This document shows positions 8,934-19,295 of a DNA stretch of 64,000 nucleotides, in pieces. This stretch comes from Marinobacter sp. ATCH36. GTDB taxonomy: Bacteria; Pseudomonadota; Gammaproteobacteria; Pseudomonadales; Oleiphilaceae. Every line of letters starts with the position of its first letter. Positions within the stretch are counted from its first letter, which is position 1. The stretch is from assembly GCF_023555055.1 (NCBI RefSeq), contig NZ_JAMJPL010000001.1, positions 1,302,001 through 1,366,000 on the forward strand, written 5' to 3'. The notes below the pieces were generated by a model. The model did no database searches. It was not told the origin of the DNA and saw only the letters and a program-made list of their open reading frames with translations. The position numbers and the translations under genes were made by a program.

Positions 8934-10451
8934 TCAATCAAACAACGACATCTGGCCCGAACTTTTTGCCGGTTGTAATTTCGGCCGCCTCTGCACTGGC
9001 CCCTTACGGCTGCCATGGCGTTCCAGAACCCGGCCGGTCTCTTCCCGGCTGACGTGCTGTTTGCGAAAATCCCCGACGGCCTTGCGGGCTACCCGGGCGG
9101 CCTGTTCATGGTCGCACACCGGGGCAATGTAGGTGTTCCCGCCAAACCGTTCTTTCTGGGCCGGCGTCATCAGCCAGGGAGTGTGAATCATCTCCGCGGG
9201 CACCCCGGCCAGTTCCGGAATCCAGCGGCGGATGAATTCGCCGTTCGGGTCCAGTTTCTGGCTTTGCAGCACCGGGTTGTAGATTCGCAGGGCATTGATG
9301 CCGGTCAGGCCGGATTGCATCTGGGCCTGGGAGTAGTGAATGCCGGGCTCGAAGTCCGTGAACATCCGTGCCAGGTGCAGAGCCGGGTCGCGCCAGTGCA
9401 GCCAGAGCTGGTAACTTGCCACCGCCATCAGCATCGCCCGCATGCGGAAGTTGATCCAGCCGGTGTGGTGAAGGGCCCGCATGCAGGCGTCCACCAACGG
9501 CCAGCCGGTCAGGCCTTCCTGCCAGCGTTGCAGTCGCTCGGAATCATTGGGGCCGGATTTCAGGCCTTCGAGCTCACGGTGCATGGCGCGAAATTCCAGC
9601 TCCGGTTCGTCTTCCAGTTTCTGGATAAAGTGGCAATGCCAGTGCAGGCGGGAGCGGAAGCTGGTGAGACTTTTCTTTTTCCGGGGCAGAGTGTTGCGGT
9701 GGTCGCCCGTCGTTTTGCACCACTGATAAATTTCCCGCAGGCTGACCGTGCCATAGGCGATATGGGGGCTCAGGCGTGAACAGGCCTTCACAGCGCTCAG
9801 CGGGCTGGAGATATTGTACTGGTAGCCAATACAGCGTCGTTCGAGAAACGAGGCCAGCAGTTTGTCACCACGGGCGCTGCCACCGGCCTGTCTGTCAGGG
9901 CAGGGACCCCCTTGGCTGAATGCCGGTACCCTGTCATCGGGCCGGGTTGCCTGCACCAGTGTGCTGGCGGGAATGGACGCAGGAGAGGCCTGAACCGGCT
10001 GGCGCATCAGCTCCGTCCACGCTTTATCCCAGACATCCCGGTTGCGCAGGCGGCGGACCACTCCGAACTGGTTCCACTCCCGGAATTCAACGTTGTTTTC
10101 ATTGCACCAGTTGATGATTGCCCGATCACGCTCAAACGTCCACTGGCCTCCGGTTTCCTGATGGCAGAATACCCGCTGTACGTTGTGACTGGCTTGCAGT
10201 TGCCGGAGTACCTCCGTAACCGATCCTTTTCGGACGATCAGGCAATTGCCGGCCCGCCTCAGTTGCTGGTCAAGATCCCCGAGGGATTCCTGAATAAATG
10301 CCCACTGACGTTCGCTGGTGTCGGGCAGCTGCCAGTAGTCGTCCTCAACAACATATAAGGGTATCACCGGCTCACCGAACCTGGCGGCTGCTGCCAGCGG
10401 CTCGTGGTCGCGTGTTCTGAGGTCCCGTTTGAACCAGACGACGGTTGTCAT
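8934..10451 (-). CDS. Cryptochrome/photolyase family protein
   Basis: 505 residues: an N-terminal Rossmann-like photolyase domain ([22 protein letters not shown]) and a C-terminal FAD-binding domain with [30 protein letters not shown] and [26 protein letters not shown], both hallmark FAD/DNA-binding motifs. Likely repairs UV-induced pyrimidine dimers with light. The C-terminal tail is basic. The start ATG overlaps the stop of the DUF2256 gene (ATGA), so the two are translationally coupled. Whether the protein repairs CPDs or is a signalling cryptochrome cannot be decided from sequence alone. Confidence 0.9.
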   Translation of the reverse strand: MTTVVWFKRDLRTRDHEPLAAAARFGEPVIPLYVVEDDYWQLPDTSERQWAFIQESLGDLDQQLRRAGNCLIVRKGSVTEVLRQLQASHNVQRVFCHQETGGQWTFERDRAIINWCNENNVEFREWNQFGVVRRLRNRDVWDKAWTELMRQPVQASPASIPASTLVQATRPDDRVPAFSQGGPCPDRQAGGSARGDKLLASFLERRCIGYQYNISSPLSAVKACSRLSPHIAYGTVSLREIYQWCKTTGDHRNTLPRKKKSLTSFRSRLHWHCHFIQKLEDEPELEFRAMHRELEGLKSGPNDSERLQRWQEGLTGWPLVDACMRALHHTGWINFRMRAMLMAVASYQLWLHWRDPALHLARMFTDFEPGIHYSQAQMQSGLTGINALRIYNPVLQSQKLDPNGEFIRRWIPELAGVPAEMIHTPWLMTPAQKERFGGNTYIAPVCDHEQAARVARKAVGDFRKQHVSREETGRVLERHGSRKGPVQRRPKLQPAKSSGQMSLFD

Positions 10452-10591
10452 TGGGCGGGTCTCCCGGATCGGCGGCAGCGTTCACTGCAGTATCGAACGT
10501 TGTCCCAGTCTTTTGCCCATTTCTTGCGCCAGGCAAAAGGCCGCTGGCAGACGGGGCAGGTTTTTTCGGGTAAATGGGTTTTTTTGTGCAT
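10448..10591 (-). CDS. DUF2256 small zinc-ribbon-like protein
   Basis: A 47-residue protein with four cysteines in two pairs: [18 protein letters not shown], then YCSERCRR. This is the DUF2256 pattern; the family is often found beside photolyase/cryptochrome genes and its function is unknown. The stop codon overlaps the photolyase start by 4 nt. The CxxC pairs suggest a bound zinc ion. High confidence that the gene is real because of the overlap, family match and cysteine spacing. Confidence 0.85.
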   Translation of the reverse strand: MHKKTHLPEKTCPVCQRPFAWRKKWAKDWDNVRYCSERCRRSGRPAQ

Positions 10592-10655
10592 CCGGCTCAA
10601 ATCGTTTTTACTGGGTGTAGGTGTCTTACGTTTCGAATGTCAGGGGGGATTGTTG

Positions 10656-12344
10656 ATGGCCAGATTCAGCGACGGACTACCCGCACCGTCTGTACTGATG
10701 TTCGACTGGCACGGCACTCTGGTGGACACTCATGACGCCATGTTCAGTGCCATGGAAGACATGCTGCCGCAACTGGAAGATCTGGGGCTGGTGGAAAGGC
10801 TGTTGCCTGAAGATAAATGCCGCACGTCCGATGACGCCCGCCTGGTACGTTACATCCGTATTTTTCGCCGCCTTCATCCACGCATTCTGGCGGAACGCCG
10901 AGTCTCCCGTACTGACATTTTCAATGCCATTTTTGGAGATGACAAAGACGCCAAGCTGATTGCCCACAACGCCTACAACAACTGCTACCGAAAGTATTTC
11001 GGGAAGGTAAGGCCGTTTCAGCAGGGCGCCTACGAATATCTCACTGCCCTTAAGGAAATGGGCATCCGGCTGGCGGTCTCCACCAATCGCAACCGGGAGT
11101 TCCTGGACAAGGAACTGGATATGGTGGATGAAGGGCGCTGGCGGAACCTCTTTGACGCTACGGTCTGTGCCGACGACGTGACCGAGTACAAGCCCGATCC
11201 TGAGGTAATCACCCGCGTCCTGGAAAAGCTGGATTTACCGGCAGACGAGCGTGCCTGGTACGTGGGTGACAGCTATGTGGACATGCTCACCGCCAACCGC
11301 GCCGGTGTCTCCGGTGTTTTCTATAACGGCGCCTGCTGGGAGTCCGGGCGAATTGACAGCTGGTTCAGCCACCGCGATGCGCCTGCGGCGATTCTTGACA
11401 GTTTCGAGGACCTGATCAACCTGCTGGCGTTGCTGGAGCGGCAGGAGCCGAAATCCTTCCAGGCGACGCCTGCTGAAGTCCGGCCCCGGCCCTATCCACG
11501 CCCGGAACCTCCGCAGCCCCGCATTGAGCCGGACTGGCATCCGGCTGTTGTCAGCCTGATCCGGCCGTCGGTCGTGCTGTTCGACTGGCACGCCACCCTC
11601 GTGGATACCCTGGATGCCATGTATCACGCCGTGGATGACATGTTCCCGGAGTTCGAAAAACTGGGGCTGACAGATCGCATGCTGGCACCAGAAGACAGCA
11701 AAACTCCGGAAGACGCCCGTCTGGTGGCTTATGTACGGGAGTTCGCCAAACTGCATCCCAAGGTGCGGGCAGACCGCAAGATTTCACGCACGGATATTTT
11801 CGAAGTGTTGTTTGGTGAAGACCAGGAAGCGAAACAGATTGCCCACAAGGTGTTCAACCGTCATTACAGGGAACATTACGGCACAGTGAAAGCCTTTGAA
11901 CCTAAAGTGAGGGCGGTACTGGAGGGGCTGCGGCGAATGGACATACAGGTTGGCGTGATTACAAACCGTGACCGCGAGTTCTTCGAGCACGAGCTGGCAG
12001 CGGTGGAGGATACCGGCTGGACGCACCTGTTTGATGTCGATGTTTGCGGCGATGACACGCCGCTGAGGAAACCTAACCCGGACCAGCTTTACCTGGCGGT
12101 GCAAAAGCTGGATTATCCGCCGGACCCGAGCGTGTGGTATGTCGGTGACAGCACCACGGATGTGATTGCCGCCAAGCGGGCGGGCATGACAGCGGTGTTC
12201 TTCAACGGCGCTCAGTGGGATTTACCATGGCTGAACCGAATTTTCCCGGGCACCCACAAACACCCGGATAAACCAGACGTGGTCGTTAACGACTTCTCGG
12301 AGTTCTGGGCCCTGGTGCTGGCCTGTGAGATCGGGCCGCCGTGA
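10656..12344 (+). CDS. Tandem-duplicated HAD-superfamily protein with DxH motif
   Basis: 562 residues made of two homologous HAD halves (about 12-260 and 305-555) joined by a proline/arginine-rich linker (RPRPYPRPEPPQPR). Both halves have the HAD elements: motif I (FDWHGTLVDT, D17; FDWHATLVDT, D310), the Ser/Thr of motif II (STNR at 142-145; ITNR with T436), motif III lysine (K179; K472) and motif IV (GDSYVD; GDSTTD). In both, the second Asp of DxDxT, the general acid/base, is histidine (H19, H312). Phosphoglycolate-phosphatase-like fold; substrate unknown. The ATG at 10656 follows AGGGGGG. A longer in-frame start at 10404 would overlap the divergent photolyase pair and was rejected. Confidence 0.85.
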   Translation: MARFSDGLPAPSVLMFDWHGTLVDTHDAMFSAMEDMLPQLEDLGLVERLLPEDKCRTSDDARLVRYIRIFRRLHPRILAERRVSRTDIFNAIFGDDKDAKLIAHNAYNNCYRKYFGKVRPFQQGAYEYLTALKEMGIRLAVSTNRNREFLDKELDMVDEGRWRNLFDATVCADDVTEYKPDPEVITRVLEKLDLPADERAWYVGDSYVDMLTANRAGVSGVFYNGACWESGRIDSWFSHRDAPAAILDSFEDLINLLALLERQEPKSFQATPAEVRPRPYPRPEPPQPRIEPDWHPAVVSLIRPSVVLFDWHATLVDTLDAMYHAVDDMFPEFEKLGLTDRMLAPEDSKTPEDARLVAYVREFAKLHPKVRADRKISRTDIFEVLFGEDQEAKQIAHKVFNRHYREHYGTVKAFEPKVRAVLEGLRRMDIQVGVITNRDREFFEHELAAVEDTGWTHLFDVDVCGDDTPLRKPNPDQLYLAVQKLDYPPDPSVWYVGDSTTDVIAAKRAGMTAVFFNGAQWDLPWLNRIFPGTHKHPDKPDVVVNDFSEFWALVLACEIGPP

Positions 12345-12429
12345 GCCATGCCTGGCACTCATTCGGGGCTTTTGCCTCAGGACTTTTCGACATATGCTTG
12401 CAGATGCGAACAACAATAAAGGTTTTTGA

Positions 12430-13146
12430 ATGTCTGATGTAAAAGCGTCGATTCTTGTTGTGGATGACGATCTGGCTATACGCGAGCTGTTGCACGAACA
12501 TCTGTCCCGCGTTGGTTACGACGTGATGACGGCAGCCGAAGGTGATGCCATGCGCCAACAGCTGGAGCAATCAAGGGTGGACCTGATTGTGCTCGACGTC
12601 ATGATGCCTGGAGATGATGGCTTTACGCTTTGCCGGGAAATCCGCGAGTATTCGCAGATACCTATCATCATGCTGACAGCGAGCTCCGATGAGACGGACC
12701 GGGTGGTTGGCCTGGAAATCGGCGCCGACGATTACCTGGCCAAACCGTTCAGTGCCCGCGAATTGCAGGCCAGGGTTAAGGCTCTGTTGCGCCGTTCAAG
12801 CTTCACGCGAGCAGACAATCCCAGATTTGTCCGATTTGATCGTTGGAGGCTGGACACTCTGGCCCACGAACTCATCCCGGAGCAGGGCAGTGCTACCCCA
12901 TTGTCTGGTGCAGACTTTGCGCTGTTGCAGCTATTTCTCGCTCATCCCAACGAAGTGCTGGACCGTGACACTATCTCCGGCGTTACCCGCGGCCGCGAGT
13001 GCATGCCGCTGGACCGTGTTGTGGATGTTGCAGTTAGCCGCCTGCGTCAGCGCCTGGGGGATCAGGGGCGCCATCCCAGGTTGATCAAGACGGTGCGTGG
13101 GGCAGGGTACCTGTTGGCGGCAACGGTGACTCATGCCGCAGAATGA
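12430..13146 (+). CDS. OmpR-family response regulator (sugar-uptake locus)
   Basis: 238 residues: receiver domain with phospho-acceptor D56 (DLIVLDVMMP) and the K in YLAKPF, then a winged-helix DNA-binding domain (about 135-232, ending RLIKTVRGAGYLLA). Overlaps the kinase gene by 14 nt. Position beside a porin and a sugar ABC transporter parallels the GltR/GtrS control of glucose uptake in Pseudomonas, so it probably regulates these genes. That role is inference from context. Confidence 0.85.
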   Translation: MSDVKASILVVDDDLAIRELLHEHLSRVGYDVMTAAEGDAMRQQLEQSRVDLIVLDVMMPGDDGFTLCREIREYSQIPIIMLTASSDETDRVVGLEIGADDYLAKPFSARELQARVKALLRRSSFTRADNPRFVRFDRWRLDTLAHELIPEQGSATPLSGADFALLQLFLAHPNEVLDRDTISGVTRGRECMPLDRVVDVAVSRLRQRLGDQGRHPRLIKTVRGAGYLLAATVTHAAE

Positions 13147-14602
13147 TGGCGGGGTAATCGACACCGGGCGCAAGGTCTGGCGACTTGTGCCGGCGTCGCT
13201 TCTTGGCCGAATTCTGCTGCTGACGCTGCTTGCCATGGGCGTTGCCCAGGTGGTATCAAGTGTGATCTGGGTAGGGACTTTTCGTGCACAGCAGGTAGAG
13301 GGGCTGGTTAATACCACCCGCAATCTCGCCACTTCAGCAGCGGCAACCACGCAGTTTTTCAAATCCCTGCCGCTGGAATACCGGCATATTGTGCTTGATC
13401 AGCTGCGGGACATGGGAGGGTCGCGGTTCTTTGTCTCCCTGAATGACAAGCGAATTGAAATGCGTTCGCTACCGGATAGTGAGCGTAAACAGTTGGTCAC
13501 AGAGGAAGTCGAGGCGGTGCTCAAGAGCAGGCTCGGCAAATCTACCAATCTGTATGTTGAGTTCGTTCACCCTGATGACCTGCGAATCCTTAATACTCAG
13601 TTGCCGCTGGATGCATTACCGAAATCCTGGGCTCACCACGCACTCACCCTTGAACCTATCAAGCCCCCTGTGCTGGTCACCCAGGTGGAAGTGGCAACAG
13701 GGGAGTGGTTGTATCTGGCCTCTTTGTTGCCGGCGCCCTATGTGTCACTGGACGACGAAAGCATACCCGGCCAGCAGATTGTTTTTATTCTGGTGATGAT
13801 CGGCGTGCTTTTTCCTGTGCTGGCATGGCTGGTGCGTCGCCAGACCCGGCCGCTGCACAAGTTGGCGAGAGCGGCACGTGACCTGCCACTGGATGAGGGC
13901 CAGCCGCCACTGCAGGAACAGGGAAGCGCTGAAATCATCGCGGTTACCCGTGGTTTCAACACCATGCACCGGCGGCTGCAAAGTTATATCAGCGACCGGG
14001 ACGAACTGTTCCGGGCAATCTCCCACGACCTGAAAACTCCAATCACAAGGCTGCGCCTCCGGGCCGACCTGATCGATGATGAAAATATCCGTGAAAAGCT
14101 CGAGAGCGATCTGCAGGAGCTGGAGCTACTGGTCAAAGGTGCCCTGCAAAGCATGAAAGACACGGACATTCACGAGAATGTCGAACTTGTCGATATCGAT
14201 GGCATGTTGCGCCGAATGGCGGAGGCCTACATGGGTGACAACCCTCGGGTTGTGGTGGAGGGCACCTGTGCACCATACCGCGGCAAACCGCTGGCACTGA
14301 AGCGCTGCCTGGGTAACCTGGTGGATAATGCGGTCAAGTACGGAGAGTCGGCGACCATCACTGTGGAGGATTCTCCCGAGCAGGTAACCATTCATGTCAG
14401 GGATCAGGGGCCGGGCATTCCCAAAGAGAAGCTTGGTCGGATTTTCGAACCTTACTACCGCCTTGGTGGGAAGCATCGGCGGGGCCACGGTCTTGGTCTT
14501 GGAATTGCCCGCAACATTGCGCAAAGCCATGGTGGTGATCTTGAAATAGCCAACTGGTCGGGCGGCGGCCTGGACGTCACTCTTTCGCTGCCCCGACACT
14601 GA
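13133..14602 (+). CDS. Sensor histidine kinase (sugar-uptake locus)
   Basis: 489 residues. A transmembrane span near residues 18-40, a periplasmic sensor region of about 175 residues, a second span near 215-235, HAMP, the phospho-accepting H298 in AISHDLKTPITRLRLRADL, and an HATPase domain (NLVDNAVKYG, DQGPGIP, GHGLGLGIARNI). EnvZ/GtrS-like architecture. The N-terminus is encoded inside the end of the regulator gene. Signal unknown; a sugar or sugar acid is possible from context. Confidence 0.87.
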   Translation: MPQNDGGVIDTGRKVWRLVPASLLGRILLLTLLAMGVAQVVSSVIWVGTFRAQQVEGLVNTTRNLATSAAATTQFFKSLPLEYRHIVLDQLRDMGGSRFFVSLNDKRIEMRSLPDSERKQLVTEEVEAVLKSRLGKSTNLYVEFVHPDDLRILNTQLPLDALPKSWAHHALTLEPIKPPVLVTQVEVATGEWLYLASLLPAPYVSLDDESIPGQQIVFILVMIGVLFPVLAWLVRRQTRPLHKLARAARDLPLDEGQPPLQEQGSAEIIAVTRGFNTMHRRLQSYISDRDELFRAISHDLKTPITRLRLRADLIDDENIREKLESDLQELELLVKGALQSMKDTDIHENVELVDIDGMLRRMAEAYMGDNPRVVVEGTCAPYRGKPLALKRCLGNLVDNAVKYGESATITVEDSPEQVTIHVRDQGPGIPKEKLGRIFEPYYRLGGKHRRGHGLGLGIARNIAQSHGGDLEIANWSGGGLDVTLSLPRH

Positions 14603-14607
14603 GCTTG

Positions 14608-14631
14608 CCATGTAACGACCTTGTTACATGG
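14608..14631. promoter_or_regulatory. Palindrome TGTAAC-N6-GTTACA upstream of porin gene
   Basis: A perfect 9-bp inverted repeat CCATGTAAC / GTTACATGG with a 6-nt spacer, six bases after the kinase stop and about 80 nt before the porin start. No T tract follows, so an operator is as likely as a terminator. Could be a binding site controlling the porin-transporter operon. Confidence 0.4.
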
Positions 14632-14673
14632 GCCTTTCAGTTTGATACGTTCCCCTTCCGGGTATTGCCATAG

Positions 14674-16146
<1,473 letters not shown>

Positions 16147-16185
16147 TACTGACAGGCGTCTTCATTACAAAAACAAGGAGCTTAT

Positions 16186-17445
16186 ATGAATCACTTTAAA
16201 CGTCATCTCACTGCCCTGGCGGTTTCTGCCGCCCTGATGCCAACAGCGGCCGTTCACGCCGGTGAAGTCGAAGTCTTGCACTGGTGGACCGCCGGTGGGG
16301 AGGCGCGCGCAGCGGCTGCCCTGAAACAAATGATGGAAGAGCAGGGCCATACCTGGAAAGACTTTGCCGTGGCCGGCGGCGGTGGTGAAGCCGCCATGAC
16401 TGTGCTGAAAACCCGTGCTGTCTCCGGTAATCCCCCCGCAGCGGCCCAGATCAAGGGCCTCGACATTCGAGAATGGGCAAAGCTTGGTTTTCTGACCAGC
16501 CTGGACAGTGTCGCCGAGGCTGAGAACTGGGATCAGCTCATTCCGCCAAGAATTTCCGATGTTATGAAGTACGAAGGTGAGTACGTGGCCGTGCCGGTAA
16601 ACGTACACCGGGTGAACTGGCTGTGGGTGAACCCGGATGTCATGGAAAATGTTGGCGTTGAGGTCCCCACCACTCTGGACGAGTTCTTCGAAGTCGCCGA
16701 CAAGCTCAAGGCGGAGGGGTACATTCCCCTGGCGCACGGTGGCCAGCCCTGGCAGGACGCAACCGTGTTCGATGCCGTGGCACTCGCTGAACTGGGCCCG
16801 GATGACTACCGCAAGGCCTTCGTCGACCATGACATGGATGTGATCAATAGCGAAAAAATGGAAGAGGTGTTCGCACAGTTCGCCAAGGTCATGAGCTATG
16901 TCGATGACGATGCTGCTGGCCGTGACTGGAACACTGCCACTGGCATGGTTATTCGTGGTGAGGCGGCGATGCAGATCATGGGTGACTGGGCCAAGGGCGA
17001 ATTCACCGCCGCTGACCTGACACCGGGTGAGGATTACCTGTGCGCGCCAGCTCCGGGCACCACGGGCCAGTTCACCTTTAACGTGGACTCCTTCGCCATG
17101 TTCAGTCTCACCGAAGAAGATGATATCAAGGCCCAGAAAGATCTGGCGCGCACCATCCTGGAACCGGAATTCCAGACCCTGTTCAACCAGAACAAGGGCT
17201 CCATCCCGGTTCGCACCGACATGGACATGAGTGACTTCGATACCTGTGCCCAGGCGTCGATGGAGACGTTCAAGTCCAGCGCCGACGATGGTGGTCTGGT
17301 GCCAAGCTTCTCCCATGGCCTGGCAACCACCAGCTACATCCAGGGTCAGATCTTCGATGTGGTCACCAACTTCGTTAACTCCAATAACCCGGATCCGGTA
17401 AAAACCACGGACCAGTTGGCAGCCGCCATCAAGTCCGCCATGTAA
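16186..17445 (+). CDS. ABC transporter periplasmic sugar-binding protein
   Basis: 419 residues with a signal peptide (cleavage after AAVHA). Belongs to the family-1 extracellular solute-binding proteins of the GtsA/glucose-mannose type: [21 protein letters not shown] at the mature N-terminus and [18 protein letters not shown] are characteristic. AAGGAG precedes the start. Followed by a hairpin with T tract before the permease genes, the usual device for making more binding protein than permease. Substrate is probably glucose or a similar hexose, by family and neighbours. Confidence 0.88.
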   Translation: MNHFKRHLTALAVSAALMPTAAVHAGEVEVLHWWTAGGEARAAAALKQMMEEQGHTWKDFAVAGGGGEAAMTVLKTRAVSGNPPAAAQIKGLDIREWAKLGFLTSLDSVAEAENWDQLIPPRISDVMKYEGEYVAVPVNVHRVNWLWVNPDVMENVGVEVPTTLDEFFEVADKLKAEGYIPLAHGGQPWQDATVFDAVALAELGPDDYRKAFVDHDMDVINSEKMEEVFAQFAKVMSYVDDDAAGRDWNTATGMVIRGEAAMQIMGDWAKGEFTAADLTPGEDYLCAPAPGTTGQFTFNVDSFAMFSLTEEDDIKAQKDLARTILEPEFQTLFNQNKGSIPVRTDMDMSDFDTCAQASMETFKSSADDGGLVPSFSHGLATTSYIQGQIFDVVTNFVNSNNPDPVKTTDQLAAAIKSAM

Positions 17446-17455
17446 TGCCGTACCA

Positions 17456-17486
17456 GGCCGCCCATTGGGCGGCCTTCGGGTTTTTT
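17456..17486 (+). terminator. Intra-operon hairpin/attenuator after the binding-protein gene
   Basis: GGCCGCCC-ATT-GGGCGGCC stem, then TTCGGG and six T. A strong rho-independent signature, located between binding protein and permease genes on the same strand; likely partial terminator or mRNA 3' stabiliser. Confidence 0.75.
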
Positions 17487-17499
17487 CAGGAGATTCCTC

Positions 17500-18426
17500 A
17501 TGGAACACACTCAACGTCGCCCTGCCGGGGTGGCCAGGGCATCGTCTGGCCTGATGGACGGCCTGCAGCGCTGGTTGCCCAAGTTGGTAGTGGCGCCAAC
17601 TTTCCTGCTGGTTGGCATCGGAATCTATGGCTACATGCTGTGGACAGGCGTGCTGTCGTTTACCAATTCCAGCTTTCTGCCCAGTTACGAATTCGTCGGT
17701 CTCGAGCAATACGCCAAGCTGATGGAGAGTGAGCGCTGGCTGGTCGCGTCCTGGAATCTTGCGATCTTCGGGGGCCTGTTCATTGGCATTTGCCTGCTGA
17801 TCGGTGTGGTACTGGCGATTTTCCTGGACCAGCGTATCCGTCAGGAAGGTGCTATCCGAACGATCTATCTCTACCCCATGGCACTGTCCATGATCGTGAC
17901 GGGCACGGTTTGGCGATGGATTCTGAATCCGAGCCTTGGGCTGGAAAAGCTGATGCATGACTGGGGCTGGACGTCGTTCAGCTTTGACTGGCTGGTGGAT
18001 TCCGATTTTGCCATCTACACCATCGTGATGGCCGCAGTATGGCAAGCGTCCGGTTTCGTGATGGCCCTGTTTCTGGCAGGCCTGCGAGGTGTAGATTCAT
18101 CCATCATGCGGGCTGCAAGGGTGGATGGTGCCAGCCTGCCGATGATCTACTGGAAAATCATCCTGCCTTCCCTGCGGCCGGTGTTCTTCAGTTCCGTGAT
18201 GGTACTGGCCCACATTGCCATCAAGAGTTTTGATCTGGTGATGGCAATGACCTCTGGCGGTCCGGGCTATTCCACCGACTTACCTGCAGTGTTCATGTAT
18301 GCCCATACCTTTACCCGTGGCCAGATGGGCCTGGGCTCCGCCAGCGCCATGCTGATGCTGGGTGCCATTCTCGCGTTGCTGGTGCCCTACCTGTATTCCG
18401 AACTGAGGGAGAAGCGCCATGACTGA
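17500..18426 (+). CDS. Sugar ABC transporter permease 1 (MalF-like)
   Basis: 308 residues with six spans after a cytoplasmic N-terminus. The EAA loop that contacts the ATPase is RAARVDGASLPMIYWKIILPSLRP. Start has GGAGAT upstream. Overlaps the next permease by 8 nt. Forms the inner-membrane channel with its partner. Confidence 0.9.
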   Translation: MEHTQRRPAGVARASSGLMDGLQRWLPKLVVAPTFLLVGIGIYGYMLWTGVLSFTNSSFLPSYEFVGLEQYAKLMESERWLVASWNLAIFGGLFIGICLLIGVVLAIFLDQRIRQEGAIRTIYLYPMALSMIVTGTVWRWILNPSLGLEKLMHDWGWTSFSFDWLVDSDFAIYTIVMAAVWQASGFVMALFLAGLRGVDSSIMRAARVDGASLPMIYWKIILPSLRPVFFSSVMVLAHIAIKSFDLVMAMTSGGPGYSTDLPAVFMYAHTFTRGQMGLGSASAMLMLGAILALLVPYLYSELREKRHD

Positions 18427-19288
18427 TGTGGTTCGTACCGGCTTCCGCCCCAGCCGCATTGCCATATACGGAGTGTTGTTACTCGCGTGCCTGGTGTACC
18501 TGATTCCGCTGATCATCATGCTGATCACCAGTTTTAAGACGCCCATGGATATACGTACCGGCAACCTGCTGGCCCTGCCAACCGACTGGACGGTTATGGG
18601 ATGGACCAAGGCGTGGTCCACGGCCTGCACCGGGGTGCAGTGCGAAGGAGTGAAAGGGTACTTCTGGAACTCGTTCAAGATGACCGTGCCAGCGGTACTG
18701 ATTTCCACGCTGCTCGGCGCCTTCAACGGCTACGTGTTATCGAAATGGAAATTCAAGGGTTCTGACCTGATGTTTGGCATGCTGCTGTTTGGCTGTTTTG
18801 TGCCATTCCAGGTTGTTTTGCTGCCCATGGCTGCGACCCTTGGCAAGCTTGGGCTGGCCAACACAACCACCGGGTTGGTGCTGGTCCATGTGATCTACGG
18901 GGTGGCTTTTACCACACTGTTCTTCCGTAACTATTACGTGGCCATACCCGATGCCCTGGTGAAAGCTGCCCGGCTGGACGGTGCCGGCTTCTTCACTATT
19001 TTCTTTCGCATCCTGCTGCCCCTGTCCACACCGATTTTCATGGTGTCACTGATCTGGCAGTTCACCCAGATCTGGAACGACTTCCTGTTTGGTGTGGTCT
19101 TTGCCAGCGGTGACAGCCAGCCCATAACGGTGGCCCTGAACAATCTGGTGAACACCAGTACCGGGGTGAAGGAATACAACGTGGATATGGCCGCCGCCAT
19201 GATCGCCGCGCTGCCAACACTGGTGGTGTACATCGTGGCAGGCAAGTACTTCATACGCGGCCTGACGGCCGGCTCGGTTAAAGGGTAG
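18419..19288 (+). CDS. Sugar ABC transporter permease 2 (MalG-like)
   Basis: 289 residues, six spans. EAA loop: KAARLDGAGFFTIFFRILLPLSTP. The periplasmic loop after the first span holds two cysteines (ACTGVQC). Ends RGLTAGSVKG, the typical C-terminus of MalG-family permeases, and is followed 8 nt later by the ATPase gene. Confidence 0.9.
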   Translation: MTDVVRTGFRPSRIAIYGVLLLACLVYLIPLIIMLITSFKTPMDIRTGNLLALPTDWTVMGWTKAWSTACTGVQCEGVKGYFWNSFKMTVPAVLISTLLGAFNGYVLSKWKFKGSDLMFGMLLFGCFVPFQVVLLPMAATLGKLGLANTTTGLVLVHVIYGVAFTTLFFRNYYVAIPDALVKAARLDGAGFFTIFFRILLPLSTPIFMVSLIWQFTQIWNDFLFGVVFASGDSQPITVALNNLVNTSTGVKEYNVDMAAAMIAALPTLVVYIVAGKYFIRGLTAGSVKG

Positions 19289-19295
19289 AACAACA

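Noticed and set aside
16165..18045. Long minus-strand open frame (626 codons) opposite the sugar-binding protein and permease
   Set aside because: Entirely antisense to well-supported genes; typical of high-GC coding DNA. No recognisable domain.
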